Below, one piece after another: positions 55,352 to 63,741 of a stretch of 64,000 bases of DNA. Source of the stretch: Acidobacteriota bacterium (GTDB lineage: Bacteria > Acidobacteriota > Terriglobia > UBA7540); assembly GCA_004298155.1 (NCBI GenBank), contig SCRD01000017.1, forward strand, positions 1 to 64,000, given 5' to 3'. The notes under the pieces were generated by a model. It saw only the letters and a program-made list of their open reading frames with translations, was not told where the DNA came from and made no database searches. Every line of letters begins with the position of its first letter. Positions within the stretch are counted from its first letter, which is position 1. The translations under genes were made by a program, and so were the position numbers.

Positions 55352-56731
55352 TCAGAATGACGCATCGGCCTTGGCTGGCTCCCAGCGAGGCTCAATCCCG
55401 CTCTCGCTGCCGGCAAGCCAGGGCTGTAAATCCTGGAGGGCCCGCTCGCACTGCCATTCGCGGCGAGCACGGCGGTCACGCGCCACGGGCCTCGGGAGAT
55501 CTTCGATGGGCGGCAGGAGATCGAACGAAATGTTCGCGGGCTGATAATTTTGCGGGCTGGCGTGCGTGATGTAGTGGACCAGCGAGCCGAGGGCCGTCGT
55601 CCGGGGCGGCGGTGCGAAGGTTTCCTGCCGCATGCGGCGGGCCAGCGCCATGCCGGCCAGCAGGCCTGTGGCAATGCACTCGACGTAACCCTCTACGCCT
55701 GACAATTGCCCGGCGATGAAAACTTGCGGGCTCGAGCGAAAACTCAGATCGGGGCCGAGCAGCCGTGGCGCGTTGATGTAGGTGTTGCGGTGGATCTGTC
55801 CGTAGCGGAGAAATTCAGCATTCTCGAGGCCCGGAACCATGCGCAGGATCCGTTTCTGTTCCGGAAATTTCAAGTGATTTTGAAAGCCAACCAGGTTGTA
55901 GCTTGAAAAACGCAGATTTTCCGCGCGGAGCTGTACCAGAGCGTAAGGCCGTTTGCCCGTGCTAGGATCGACAAAACCCACTGGCCGCATGGGGCCGAAG
56001 CGCAATGTGTCAAAGCCGCGCCGCGCCAGCTCTTCGATGGGAAGGCAGGCCTCGAAATATTTTACGTCCTCGAATTCGTGCGCCTTCACCGTTTCCGCGC
56101 TCATCAACGCCTCGTGAAAGGCGCGGTACTCGTTATGCGTCATCGCGCAGTTCAGGTAGTCGTCGCCGCCCTTCCCGTAACGCGAGGCGCGGAAGATGCG
56201 GTCCATGTTCAGCGTGTCGGCATCAACAATGGGGCTGATGGAATCGTAAAACGCAAGGCTTTCGCTCCCGGTCAAGCGCTGGAGGCTTTCAGCGAGCGCA
56301 TCAGAAGTGAGCGGGCCAGTAGCAATAAGTGTGAGGCAGTCGCCAGGGATTTCGGTTACCTCTTCGCGGCGCAAGGCGATGAGCGGATGCGAATCAATAG
56401 CGTGAGTGACGGACGCCGCAAAGCGCTCGCGGTCAACGGCCAGCGCGGACCCGCCTGGAACGGCGCATTCATCGGCCAGACGGAGCAGCAGTGAACCCGC
56501 GCGGCGCATCTCTTCTTTGAGCAGCCAGGAAGCCGCACCAGGGGTGTTCGATTTAAGTGAGTTGCTGCAGACCAGCTCCGCCAGCTGGTCCGTTTTGTGG
56601 GCGGGAGTCGAGCGCCGCGGCCGCATTTCGCACAGCGTGACCGGCACGCCACGACTGGCAAGCTGCCAGGCCGCTTCGCTGCCCGCAAGCCCGCCTCCGG
56701 CAATGAGGACGTGTTCTTTCATCGCTGGCAT
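55352..56731 (-). CDS. trmFO: Folate-dependent tRNA U54 methyltransferase TrmFO
   Basis: Flavoprotein that methylates U54 of tRNA with methylene-THF. 459 residues. N-terminal FAD-binding HVLIAGGGLAGSEAAWQLAS, then VTLCEMRPRRSTPAHKTDQL and LVCSNSLKSN with a conserved Cys. FIAGQLSGVEGYVECIATGL near residue 335 closes the FAD site. The last residues (ADASF) and the TGA are formed by sequence of the dispersed repeat family, so the natural C-terminus may have been replaced. The ATG at 56722 is an equally good start. Followed by xerC; upstream is an SMP-30 lipoprotein. Confidence 0.95.
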   Translation of the reverse strand: MPAMKEHVLIAGGGLAGSEAAWQLASRGVPVTLCEMRPRRSTPAHKTDQLAELVCSNSLKSNTPGAASWLLKEEMRRAGSLLLRLADECAVPGGSALAVDRERFAASVTHAIDSHPLIALRREEVTEIPGDCLTLIATGPLTSDALAESLQRLTGSESLAFYDSISPIVDADTLNMDRIFRASRYGKGGDDYLNCAMTHNEYRAFHEALMSAETVKAHEFEDVKYFEACLPIEELARRGFDTLRFGPMRPVGFVDPSTGKRPYALVQLRAENLRFSSYNLVGFQNHLKFPEQKRILRMVPGLENAEFLRYGQIHRNTYINAPRLLGPDLSFRSSPQVFIAGQLSGVEGYVECIATGLLAGMALARRMRQETFAPPPRTTALGSLVHYITHASPQNYQPANISFDLLPPIEDLPRPVARDRRARREWQCERALQDLQPWLAGSESGIEPRWEPAKADASF

Positions 56732-56960
56732 GATTATAGCAACGCAGGCGGGTATTTGCGGGGCGCGGGTCTATTCTGCCGCCGGCGATGTGTCTTTGCA
56801 TCTTCGACCGGCCGGAAGATTTAACGCAGAGGGAACAGAGAGAGGCCGCAGTGCTGATCAAAGAGCATGCCGTGGAAAAACGCGCGGCCGTCCGTCCTGG
56901 AACTTCTTGACAACCGAGTCCAGCCGTTGCCATCAGCCCACGTTTGTTCTCCAGTTTTTT

Positions 56961-58031
56961 CTACGGCCGAACGCCCGTGATGCTGAGTTTGATGCGATAC
57001 ACGCTCGAGCTCGCGGTCATGTAAAGGGTTTTGCCGTCCGCATCGCCCCAATTGCAATTGGCAGCCCGTTCTGGAAGATTGATGGTGCCGATATGCTTCC
57101 CCTCCGGCGAAATGATCCAGATGCCGCCCGGACCTGCGCCGTAGAGATTTCCCTTTTCATCTACCTTGATGCCGTCCGGGCCGCCCGCGCCCTGGCTGGA
57201 ATCGGCCTTGCAGAAGACCTTGCCGTTGGCCACCATGCCATCGGGCTTCACATCGTAACGCATCCAGGCCATGTTGTCGGGATCGGAAACGGCAATGTAG
57301 AGATACTTTTCATCGGGCGAGAAAGCAATGCCGTTGGGGCGGGTGAGGTCCTTGATCACAAGCTGAAGATGACGATTGTCGGGCGGCGCGCCCGGTTTGT
57401 GGGATGCTGCTCCAGGCAGGCGGAAAACGCCGTTGAACGGCAATTCCTTCAGCGGATCCTTATCGCTCTGGGTGGGCAGGCCGTAAGGCGGATCGGTAAA
57501 GTAGAGTGAGCCGTCAGATTTGTAGACCAGGTCGTTGGGACTGCTCAGCCGCTTGCCCTGATAACGATCACACAGAACGGTCTGCCTGGCGCCGGGTTCG
57601 AGCGATTCCAGGCGATAAACATCGCGCTGCGCATGGCCCGCGACGACGAGGCGGCCGTCCTTGTCGAGCGTCATACCGTTTGAGCCGGACTCCGTGCCTG
57701 GATAGGGCTTGGTTCCCTGGTAGCCGCTGGGATGGAGAAAAACAGAGACGCCCTGGCCTGGGACCCATTTGATGATGCTGTTGTGATGGATCGCGGCAAA
57801 GTAAAGGTCGCCGGTGTGAGTCCAGATGGGGCCCTCGGTCCATTCATAACCCCCGGCGATTTTCTCGACGGTCGCTCCCTGAGGGATGATGGCATCAATC
57901 GCCGGATCGAGACGTGCGATCGAGCCGATTGTTGATGAGGCCGGCTGCTCCGCCTTCTTTGGCGCTTCCTGCTGAGAACAGCCGGTGATTAGACCCAGCA
58001 AACATAATGTGACCACCCAGCGCGTTTTCAT
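56961..58031 (-). CDS. SMP-30/gluconolactonase-like lipoprotein
   Basis: 356 residues. Lipoprotein signal MKTRWVVTLCLLGLITGC with the Cys lipobox near residue 18, then a six-bladed SMP-30/gluconolactonase propeller: EGPIWTHTGDLYFAAIHHN near residue 65, SSPNDLVYKSDGSLYFTDPP and LTRPNGIAFSPDEKYLYIAV with the metal-binding Asn/Asp. Members hydrolyse sugar lactones with Ca or Zn. It interrupts the conserved dprA-topA-trmFO-xerC order. The ATG at 58031 is chosen; 12 upstream codons are open. Confidence 0.9.
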   Translation of the reverse strand: MKTRWVVTLCLLGLITGCSQQEAPKKAEQPASSTIGSIARLDPAIDAIIPQGATVEKIAGGYEWTEGPIWTHTGDLYFAAIHHNSIIKWVPGQGVSVFLHPSGYQGTKPYPGTESGSNGMTLDKDGRLVVAGHAQRDVYRLESLEPGARQTVLCDRYQGKRLSSPNDLVYKSDGSLYFTDPPYGLPTQSDKDPLKELPFNGVFRLPGAASHKPGAPPDNRHLQLVIKDLTRPNGIAFSPDEKYLYIAVSDPDNMAWMRYDVKPDGMVANGKVFCKADSSQGAGGPDGIKVDEKGNLYGAGPGGIWIISPEGKHIGTINLPERAANCNWGDADGKTLYMTASSSVYRIKLSITGVRP

Positions 58032-58197
58032 GCGGGCGATTCTACTGCGGAGGTTGCCGCAAAGCAATTAGAAGTTGCAGGAAAATTGACCCGTCAATTG
58101 CTGGCTTGAAAAAAGGCCCACGGCCTGACAAGCACTGGCCCTGGCGGCCATTGAAGAAGAGTAGACTTAATTGCTGGAATGATCGGGCTGGCGGTGA

Positions 58198-60609
58198 TTA
58201 TTCCACCACACGCTCGTACTTGCAGGTCTCGTTACGGCAGTAGCGCGTGACCTCGCCGGTTTTCTTGTCGTTCTTCTCCAGCAGGATGGGTGAGCCGCAG
58301 TCCGGGCAGGGTTCCGCCACGGGCTTGTCCCACACCGTGAACTTGCAGTCGGGATAGCGCGTGCAGCCGTAAAAGACCTTGCGGCGTTTTGTGCGGCGGA
58401 CCACAATTTCACCGGTGCAGCCTTCCTCGGGGCAGGCGATTCCCAGCGTCTCCCGCTTGACGTATTTGCACGTAGGGTAGTTGCTGCAGGCGATAAATTC
58501 GCCGTAGCGCCCATGCTTTTTCGCCAGGTTGTTGCCGCATTCAGGACACTTCTCGTCCAGTTGCACGTCGCCCACGGCGGTGGCCGCGCCTTCCTTCATC
58601 ACAATCTTCTTCGTGTTGCGGCATTCGGGATATCCGGTGCAGGCCATGAAGTAGCCAAAGCGTCCGCGCTTCAGGGCCATCGGCTTGCCGCATTTTTCGC
58701 ATGTCTGCTCAGGGACCTCGGGAGCCGTGGAAGGCGTTCCATACTTCGCGGCCAGTTCCGGCGGAACGTCACTGGTGTTCTTGCAATCGGGATAGCCGGT
58801 GCAGGCAAGGAACCTGCCGCTGCGCCCCATCCGGATCACCATCGGTTTGCCGCACTTCTCGCATTTGATCTCGGTGGGGATGCCCTCGCCTTTGAGGTCA
58901 ACCATCTCCCGCTCAGCGGCCTTAAGTTCCTTTTTGAACTTCTCATAGAACTCGGCCAGCGCTCCGGTCCAGGCCAGTTTGCCGTCTTCAACTTCATCAA
59001 GCTCTTCTTCCATGCGTGCCGTGTAGGCGACGTCGAAGATGTCGGTAAAACTCTTGACGAGCAGATCATTCACCACCATGCCGAGTTCGGTGGGAAGGAA
59101 ACGTCCCTGAAGTTTCTCCACGTAATCGCGGTTCTGGATGACCGAAAGGATGGTGGCATAAGTTGAAGGACGCCCAATGCCCTTCTCTTCCAGCGCTTTT
59201 ACAAGAGTCGCCTCATTGTAACGCGGCGGCGGCTCCGTAAAGTGCTGTTCAGGCAGCAGGCCAAGCAGGCGCAACACTTCTTCCTTTTCGACCGCCGGGA
59301 GCCGTGATTTTGTCTCATCGTCATTGTCGGCGGCTTTGTCATCCTCTCCCTCTTCATAAACGGCGCGGAAGCCTTTGAACTTTTCTACCGACCCGGTGGC
59401 GCGCAGCAAATAATCGCCGGCGGCAATGTCGATGGTAGTCTGGTCAAAGATGGCCGGGTTCATTTGCGATGCGACAAACCGCTGCCAGATCAGCCGGTAG
59501 AGCTTGAGCTCATCGGCAGAAAGTTGCCCGCGCAGCGAGTCCGGCGGGCGGTCCATGGCGGTAGGGCGGATGGCCTCGTGGGCGTCCTGAGCGCCCTTCT
59601 TGCTCTTGTACCGGATGGCCTGTTCCGGCAGATATTCATCGCCATAAGTCGTTTTGACGTAGGCCCGAGCGGCCTCGAGAGCGCTCTCTGCAACCCGGGT
59701 CGAATCCGTGCGCATGTAAGTGATGAGGCCCACCGAACCTTCACCGAGGTCGAGGCCCTCATAAAGCTTCTGGGCCAGCATCATGGTTTTCTTGGCGGTG
59801 AACCGGAGCTTGCGGACAGCCTCCTGCTGCAGCTTGCTGGTGATGAACGGAGGCACCGGAAACTTGCGCCGCTCGCGCGTTTCAACGGAACCTACCTGGT
59901 ATGTGGCGGTTTCAAGGGCCGCGCGGTGTTTGTCAGCGGCGGCCTGGTCTGGGATTTCCAGTTCCTTGCCCTTGAATTTCAACAGCCGCGCCTCAAATGG
60001 CGGCGGATTCCTGCCCTCGAGTTGGGCGCCAATCGTCCAGTACTCTTCCTTTTTGAAGGCCTGAATCTCCCGCTCGCGTTCGACAATCAGGCGCAGAGCC
60101 ACGGTCTGCACGCGGCCCGCGGAAATCCCGCGTCTCACCTTGTCCCACAACAGCGGGCTCACCTGGTAGCCGACCAGACGGTCCAGGACGCGCCGCGCCT
60201 GCTGCGCATCAACCAGGCGGGTATCGATTTCCTGAGGGTTTTCAAAAGCTTTGCGGATGGCCTCGCGGGTGATTTCATTGAAAAGCACCCGATAGAATTT
60301 TCTCTTCTTCGAGTCCAGCAACTCGCGCAGATGCCAGCAGATCGCCTCGCCTTCGCGGTCAGGGTCGGCAGCAAGGTAGATGGTGTCTGCATCCTTCGCT
60401 GCGGACTTCAGCGACTTGATGGTCTCCTTCTTGCTGGGTATCACTTCATAATTCGGCTTGAAGTTGTTTTTGAGGTCCACGCCCAGTTCCTTCTTGGGAA
60501 GGTCCATGACATGCCCCATCGAGGCTTTAACGGTATACCCGGCACCCAGATACCGGTTAATCGTCTTGGCCTTAGCCGGTGATTCGACGATAACTAGCGA
60601 TTTAGCCAT
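58198..60609 (-). CDS. topA: DNA topoisomerase I
   Basis: 803 residues, type IA. TOPRIM start SLVIVESPAKAKTINRYLG, acidic triad in ADPDREGEAICWHL near 82. The active-site Tyr is in VGLITYMRTDSTRVA near residue 297. From about 575 the tail has five zinc-finger-like units (CEKCGKPM twice, CPECGNNL, CPEEGCTG, CPDCGSPI), more than in E. coli. Relaxes negative supercoils. Follows dprA by 81 bp, as in the dprA-topA-trmFO-xerC cluster. Confidence 0.97.
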   Translation of the reverse strand: MAKSLVIVESPAKAKTINRYLGAGYTVKASMGHVMDLPKKELGVDLKNNFKPNYEVIPSKKETIKSLKSAAKDADTIYLAADPDREGEAICWHLRELLDSKKRKFYRVLFNEITREAIRKAFENPQEIDTRLVDAQQARRVLDRLVGYQVSPLLWDKVRRGISAGRVQTVALRLIVEREREIQAFKKEEYWTIGAQLEGRNPPPFEARLLKFKGKELEIPDQAAADKHRAALETATYQVGSVETRERRKFPVPPFITSKLQQEAVRKLRFTAKKTMMLAQKLYEGLDLGEGSVGLITYMRTDSTRVAESALEAARAYVKTTYGDEYLPEQAIRYKSKKGAQDAHEAIRPTAMDRPPDSLRGQLSADELKLYRLIWQRFVASQMNPAIFDQTTIDIAAGDYLLRATGSVEKFKGFRAVYEEGEDDKAADNDDETKSRLPAVEKEEVLRLLGLLPEQHFTEPPPRYNEATLVKALEEKGIGRPSTYATILSVIQNRDYVEKLQGRFLPTELGMVVNDLLVKSFTDIFDVAYTARMEEELDEVEDGKLAWTGALAEFYEKFKKELKAAEREMVDLKGEGIPTEIKCEKCGKPMVIRMGRSGRFLACTGYPDCKNTSDVPPELAAKYGTPSTAPEVPEQTCEKCGKPMALKRGRFGYFMACTGYPECRNTKKIVMKEGAATAVGDVQLDEKCPECGNNLAKKHGRYGEFIACSNYPTCKYVKRETLGIACPEEGCTGEIVVRRTKRRKVFYGCTRYPDCKFTVWDKPVAEPCPDCGSPILLEKNDKKTGEVTRYCRNETCKYERVVE

Positions 60610-60690
60610 AACTTACCAATCCGTGCCCGGACCAAACCTGCATGGTCCGCTTTTCCTTAGATGCCCGTATCTTGAGCTTGTTACAATCCA

Positions 60691-61824
60691 TCATAGCTTA
60701 CGGATAAAGTTTTTGCCTGGTAGCTGGCGGACAAGTCCGTTCATTTCCAGCTCCAGCAGGGCCTGCATAACCTGCGCCTGAGGCAGCGAGACCGAGTCCA
60801 GAATCGAATCCACGAAGAGCGCTTCATCCACCCGCAGAGACTCAAAAACCTTCTTCTGCTCCACCGTTAGAGACTCCTCGAAGAGCTTGCCGGATTCCTT
60901 AATGCCCCGCCCATCATCCGATGCCTCGCCGGACGGCAGGAGTTGCATCCGGACATCCGGCGGGAATTCCTCGACTATATCCATCCACTCGCCCACCAGC
61001 TTGGCGCCTTGCTTGATGAGATGGTTGGGGCCAAAGCTCTGGGCCGAGGTGATGTTGCCCGGCACAGCAAAAACCTCCCGGTTGTGCTCAGCGGCCAGCC
61101 GCGCCGTAATTAATGAACCGCTGTACTCACTGGCCTCGATGACCATGACGCCCAGTGAGAGCCCACTGATCACGCGGTTGCGGATGGGGAAATTTTCGGG
61201 CGTGGGGCCCGTGCCCAGCGGAAATTCCGAAATGACAGCTCCGGATTCCATAATCTTGTCTGCCAGCCGCCTGTTCTCCGCGGGATAAATGCCGTCCATG
61301 CCTCTGCCCTGGACAGCGATGGTTTTCCCTTTCCCCTCTAACGCACCGTGGTGGGCGGCAGAATCAATTCCTCGTGCCAGACCGCTGACAATCACCAGGT
61401 TCCGTTCCGCCAGATCGCGGGCCAACCGCCGCGCAACCTGCAATCCGTAAGCTGACGGGCGCCGGGAGCCCACGACAGCCAGGCAGTGCCCGGAAAGCGC
61501 CTGGACATCGCCCTTAACGTAAAGCACGAGGGGCGGATCGGCAATCTGCCTGAGCAGTGAAGGATAAGCCGGATTATCGTAATCGATCAACTGGCAGCCG
61601 CATTTCGCCCCAGCCTCTATTTCCTTTTCGGCTTCTTTCAGCCCAGCCTGAGAAAAAACTGACTGGCACACGGCCGCAGGAAGGCCGGAACCCTCGAGTT
61701 CCGTCAGAGAGGCCATGTACGCGGCCTTGGGCGATCCGAAGTAGGAAACCAGTTTATGGATCCCACGAACTCCCAAACCTTCAATCCGCGACAGCCCAAC
61801 CCAAAAGACGGTCCCGTTATCCAT
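60691..61824 (-). CDS. dprA: DNA processing protein DprA
   Basis: 377 residues. Loads RecA on incoming single strands during transformation. N-terminal SAM-like domain, then a Rossmann core: LAVVGSRRPSAYGLQVARRL near 115, VSGLARGIDSAAHHGAL near 145, and RNRVISGLSLGVMVIEAS with GSLITARLAAEHNREVFAVPG. The usual VLGxGxDxxYP segment is changed to AVQGRGMDGIYP. C-terminal winged helix from about 310 (VFESLRVDEALFVDSILDSV). First gene of the conserved cluster. Confidence 0.95.
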   Translation of the reverse strand: MDNGTVFWVGLSRIEGLGVRGIHKLVSYFGSPKAAYMASLTELEGSGLPAAVCQSVFSQAGLKEAEKEIEAGAKCGCQLIDYDNPAYPSLLRQIADPPLVLYVKGDVQALSGHCLAVVGSRRPSAYGLQVARRLARDLAERNLVIVSGLARGIDSAAHHGALEGKGKTIAVQGRGMDGIYPAENRRLADKIMESGAVISEFPLGTGPTPENFPIRNRVISGLSLGVMVIEASEYSGSLITARLAAEHNREVFAVPGNITSAQSFGPNHLIKQGAKLVGEWMDIVEEFPPDVRMQLLPSGEASDDGRGIKESGKLFEESLTVEQKKVFESLRVDEALFVDSILDSVSLPQAQVMQALLELEMNGLVRQLPGKNFIRKL

Positions 61825-62304
61825 AAATTCTCTCTACGTCCTCGCCCTGCACGATGCCTTCCCAGAAAGGCGAGCGGCCAGTAACGGATGTGCTAATTGC
61901 TGCCCCCATAAAATCGCAGAAGCAAGACGAAAAAGGCAAGCCTTTTTGCATCTTCATGACACGGCCAAGCCCGGCAGACAGGAGCCTCGAGCATTTGGCG
62001 AGGCTGGTGGTCCGGCCCAAATCCTTCTGCAATCGACTGTAAAATCCGGCGATGAAGCGCGTCGCCATGGGCCGCCACTGGCTTGCCTTCCCGATGTTCC
62101 GGGGCATGCGATGCGCGTTACCATGGGATGCCGCCGGGTGATTGGTATCACAGCATCTGGATTCAAGGTGGGGGAAGATATCAGTGGCGGTAGAATCGGG
62201 CAGTCAGCTTCGAGTGCGACGGCGCCAGCATCGGGCACCGGAATCGAAAAGCAAAAGGCATAAGACAAACCCCGCCTCGCACCGGGAAGGGGGGAGTTCC
62301 TAAC
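61825..62304. other. 480-bp divergent gap with short perfect hairpin
   Basis: Between dprA (minus) and the cytidylate-kinase-like gene (plus). AAAAAGGC-AA-GCCTTTTT (61930-61947) is a small bidirectional terminator-like palindrome. No gene fits it, so an unseen short RNA may end there. The rest looks featureless. Confidence 0.45.
61930..61947. terminator. Bidirectional terminator-like palindrome
   Basis: AAAAAGGCAAGCCTTTTT: 7-8 bp stem, loop CAAG, with A- and T-runs on either side as in rho-independent terminators for both strands. No gene ends next to it. Confidence 0.45.
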
Positions 62305-63045
62305 ATGATACACCCAGAGCATGGAACAAGCCTTGAACAGCTCGTTGAGCAGCAAATGGCACGCTGGGAATTGGCCAGCCATCAGCGAAAACAGCTCGAA
62401 CGGCCGGGCCGAGGCAAACTGGGGCGAATCTACTTTGGGCCCTACCTACTGATCTCGCGCGATAAGGGAGCAGGAGGCCACCAGGTCGCAAACATGATTG
62501 GGCAGAAACTAGGCTGGCAGGTGTTTGACCGCCAGATTGTTGACGCCATTGCCCTGCGGACCCGGATGCGCCAGCAAATGGTGGAGAACCTCGACGAGAA
62601 AACGCGAGGTGGACTGGAGGAATTTATTCGCAATGTCCTGACTCGGGAAATCGGCTCAACGGATTACGTGCTCCACCTCCGGCAGGTCCTGCTGACACTG
62701 GGGCAGCAGGGTGACGTGGTGATACTCGGCCGGGGCGCTGAACACATTCTGCCTGGGCAGTTCGGACTTCGCGTCAGGTTGGTGGCCGCGTTTGATGTTC
62801 GAACCGAGCGTATTGCCAGGGCGGGCGGGCTGGAGCAGCAATCCGCGCGTCCACTCGTAGAGAAAGTTGATCGGGAACGAAAGCACTTTGTCCATGACCA
62901 GTTCCAGAAAGACTTGCGCGATCCCTTGAACTACGACCTGGTGATTAACACCGATGCCCTGACGGTAGAGGGGACTGCGGAAATTGTGCTGGCAGCACTC
63001 AAGCAGAAACTGGCGGTTGTACAAACGTTCGAGCCAGCAATGTAG
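62305..63045 (+). CDS. Cytidylate kinase-like family protein
   Basis: 246 residues. After a ~45-residue N-terminal segment comes LLISRDKGAGGHQVANMIG (P-loop of the cytidylate-kinase-like family, with GAGG replacing GxGK) and KLGWQVFDRQIVDAIALR. DVVILGRGAEHILPGQFGLR and a C-terminal YDLVINTDALTVEG match that family. Substrate is uncertain; these proteins are often near stress or regulatory genes and may not phosphorylate CMP. GGGGGGAG lies 11 bases upstream of the ATG. Confidence 0.86.
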   Translation: MIHPEHGTSLEQLVEQQMARWELASHQRKQLERPGRGKLGRIYFGPYLLISRDKGAGGHQVANMIGQKLGWQVFDRQIVDAIALRTRMRQQMVENLDEKTRGGLEEFIRNVLTREIGSTDYVLHLRQVLLTLGQQGDVVILGRGAEHILPGQFGLRVRLVAAFDVRTERIARAGGLEQQSARPLVEKVDRERKHFVHDQFQKDLRDPLNYDLVINTDALTVEGTAEIVLAALKQKLAVVQTFEPAM

Positions 63046-63129
63046 AGAATGTAGAAGAGGAAGGCGTTCCTGCCCATCAGCGTTTTTCGATTGTCCGCCG
63101 GGTCGCCGTTGCTGCGAGGAGGCGGTGAA

Positions 63130-63402
63130 TCATCGCTCGGGGGCAGAGGCGAGGCTGCGAGGGCGGCCCAGAATAGCCATCGGACGCTCACGCCACACGC
63201 CGTTTTCCTCGTATTTCAGCGTGTAGATGTGAAGCAGCTTCCAGCCTTCTGAGAGCAGCCGGTTTACTTCCTCTCTCCCGCGGGCTTCGATGTTGTGCCC
63301 TGCAAGCTCTGCGATGTCAAGCTGCCAGAGTGGAGTTGTCCCCGAGGTCAGGGTTTCGAATGGGTCGCTTTGACTTTCGCCAATGATTCTAGCTCGCTTC
63401 AT
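63130..63402 (-). CDS. Small hypothetical protein
   Basis: 90 residues, no family recognised. Starts MKRARIIGESQSDPFETLTS and contains EEVNRLLSEGWKLLHIYTLKYE, a pattern seen in short DUF1737-like proteins, where a Trp-Lys-Leu segment follows a helix. The ATG at 63402 is preceded by GGGAGG 10 bases upstream. The 64 further open codons upstream cross the palindrome at 63468 and are not expected to be translated. Cytoplasmic. Confidence 0.62.
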   Translation of the reverse strand: MKRARIIGESQSDPFETLTSGTTPLWQLDIAELAGHNIEARGREEVNRLLSEGWKLLHIYTLKYEENGVWRERPMAILGRPRSLASAPER

Positions 63403-63741
63403 ACGCTTCAAACCTCCCTGCAAGCCGCCAGTCAACTTAACGAATAGAACAAAACGCTCGTCAAGGAAGTGACAACTGTCACTGTGCGAAGTGACTGCTC
63501 TGCGGCGGTGATGCGGATACCCAATCGCTCCAGCTCTTTCTTTCCCATTCACATCTGCTGTGGTGGACGTCCAAAAAGGGGGCGGCAACATCACCTGAAA
63601 TTGTGAGAGCGGTCACTGTCAAACGACGAAAAATATTATATCTGTTTGAATAGGACGGAGGAAAGCAAGTGTACCCGCACTGTTCCAAAGCGCGACGCGG
63701 CTTCCCTAATTTAAGTTCCAGAAAGCATAAGGAGAGCACCA
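63403..63741. other. 339-bp divergent gap with palindromic operator-like sites
   Basis: Between the small gene (minus) and the HPF gene (plus). Holds the AGTGACAACTGTCACT palindrome and related GTCACTGTC/AGTGACT half-sites. AATATTATAT at 63632-63641 is A+T-rich and could be a -10 region for hpf. Confidence 0.5.
63468..63483. promoter_or_regulatory. Palindromic operator candidate
   Basis: AGTGACAACTGTCACT, 7-bp perfect arms around AC. Extra half-sites AGTGACT (63490-63496) and GTCACTGTC (63612-63620). Possible repressor site for the small gene or hpf; the regulator is unknown. Confidence 0.4.

Noticed and set aside
61954-62382. 142-codon minus-strand frame upstream of dprA
   Set aside because: Overlaps the start of the cytidylate-kinase-like gene and shows no family-like pattern.
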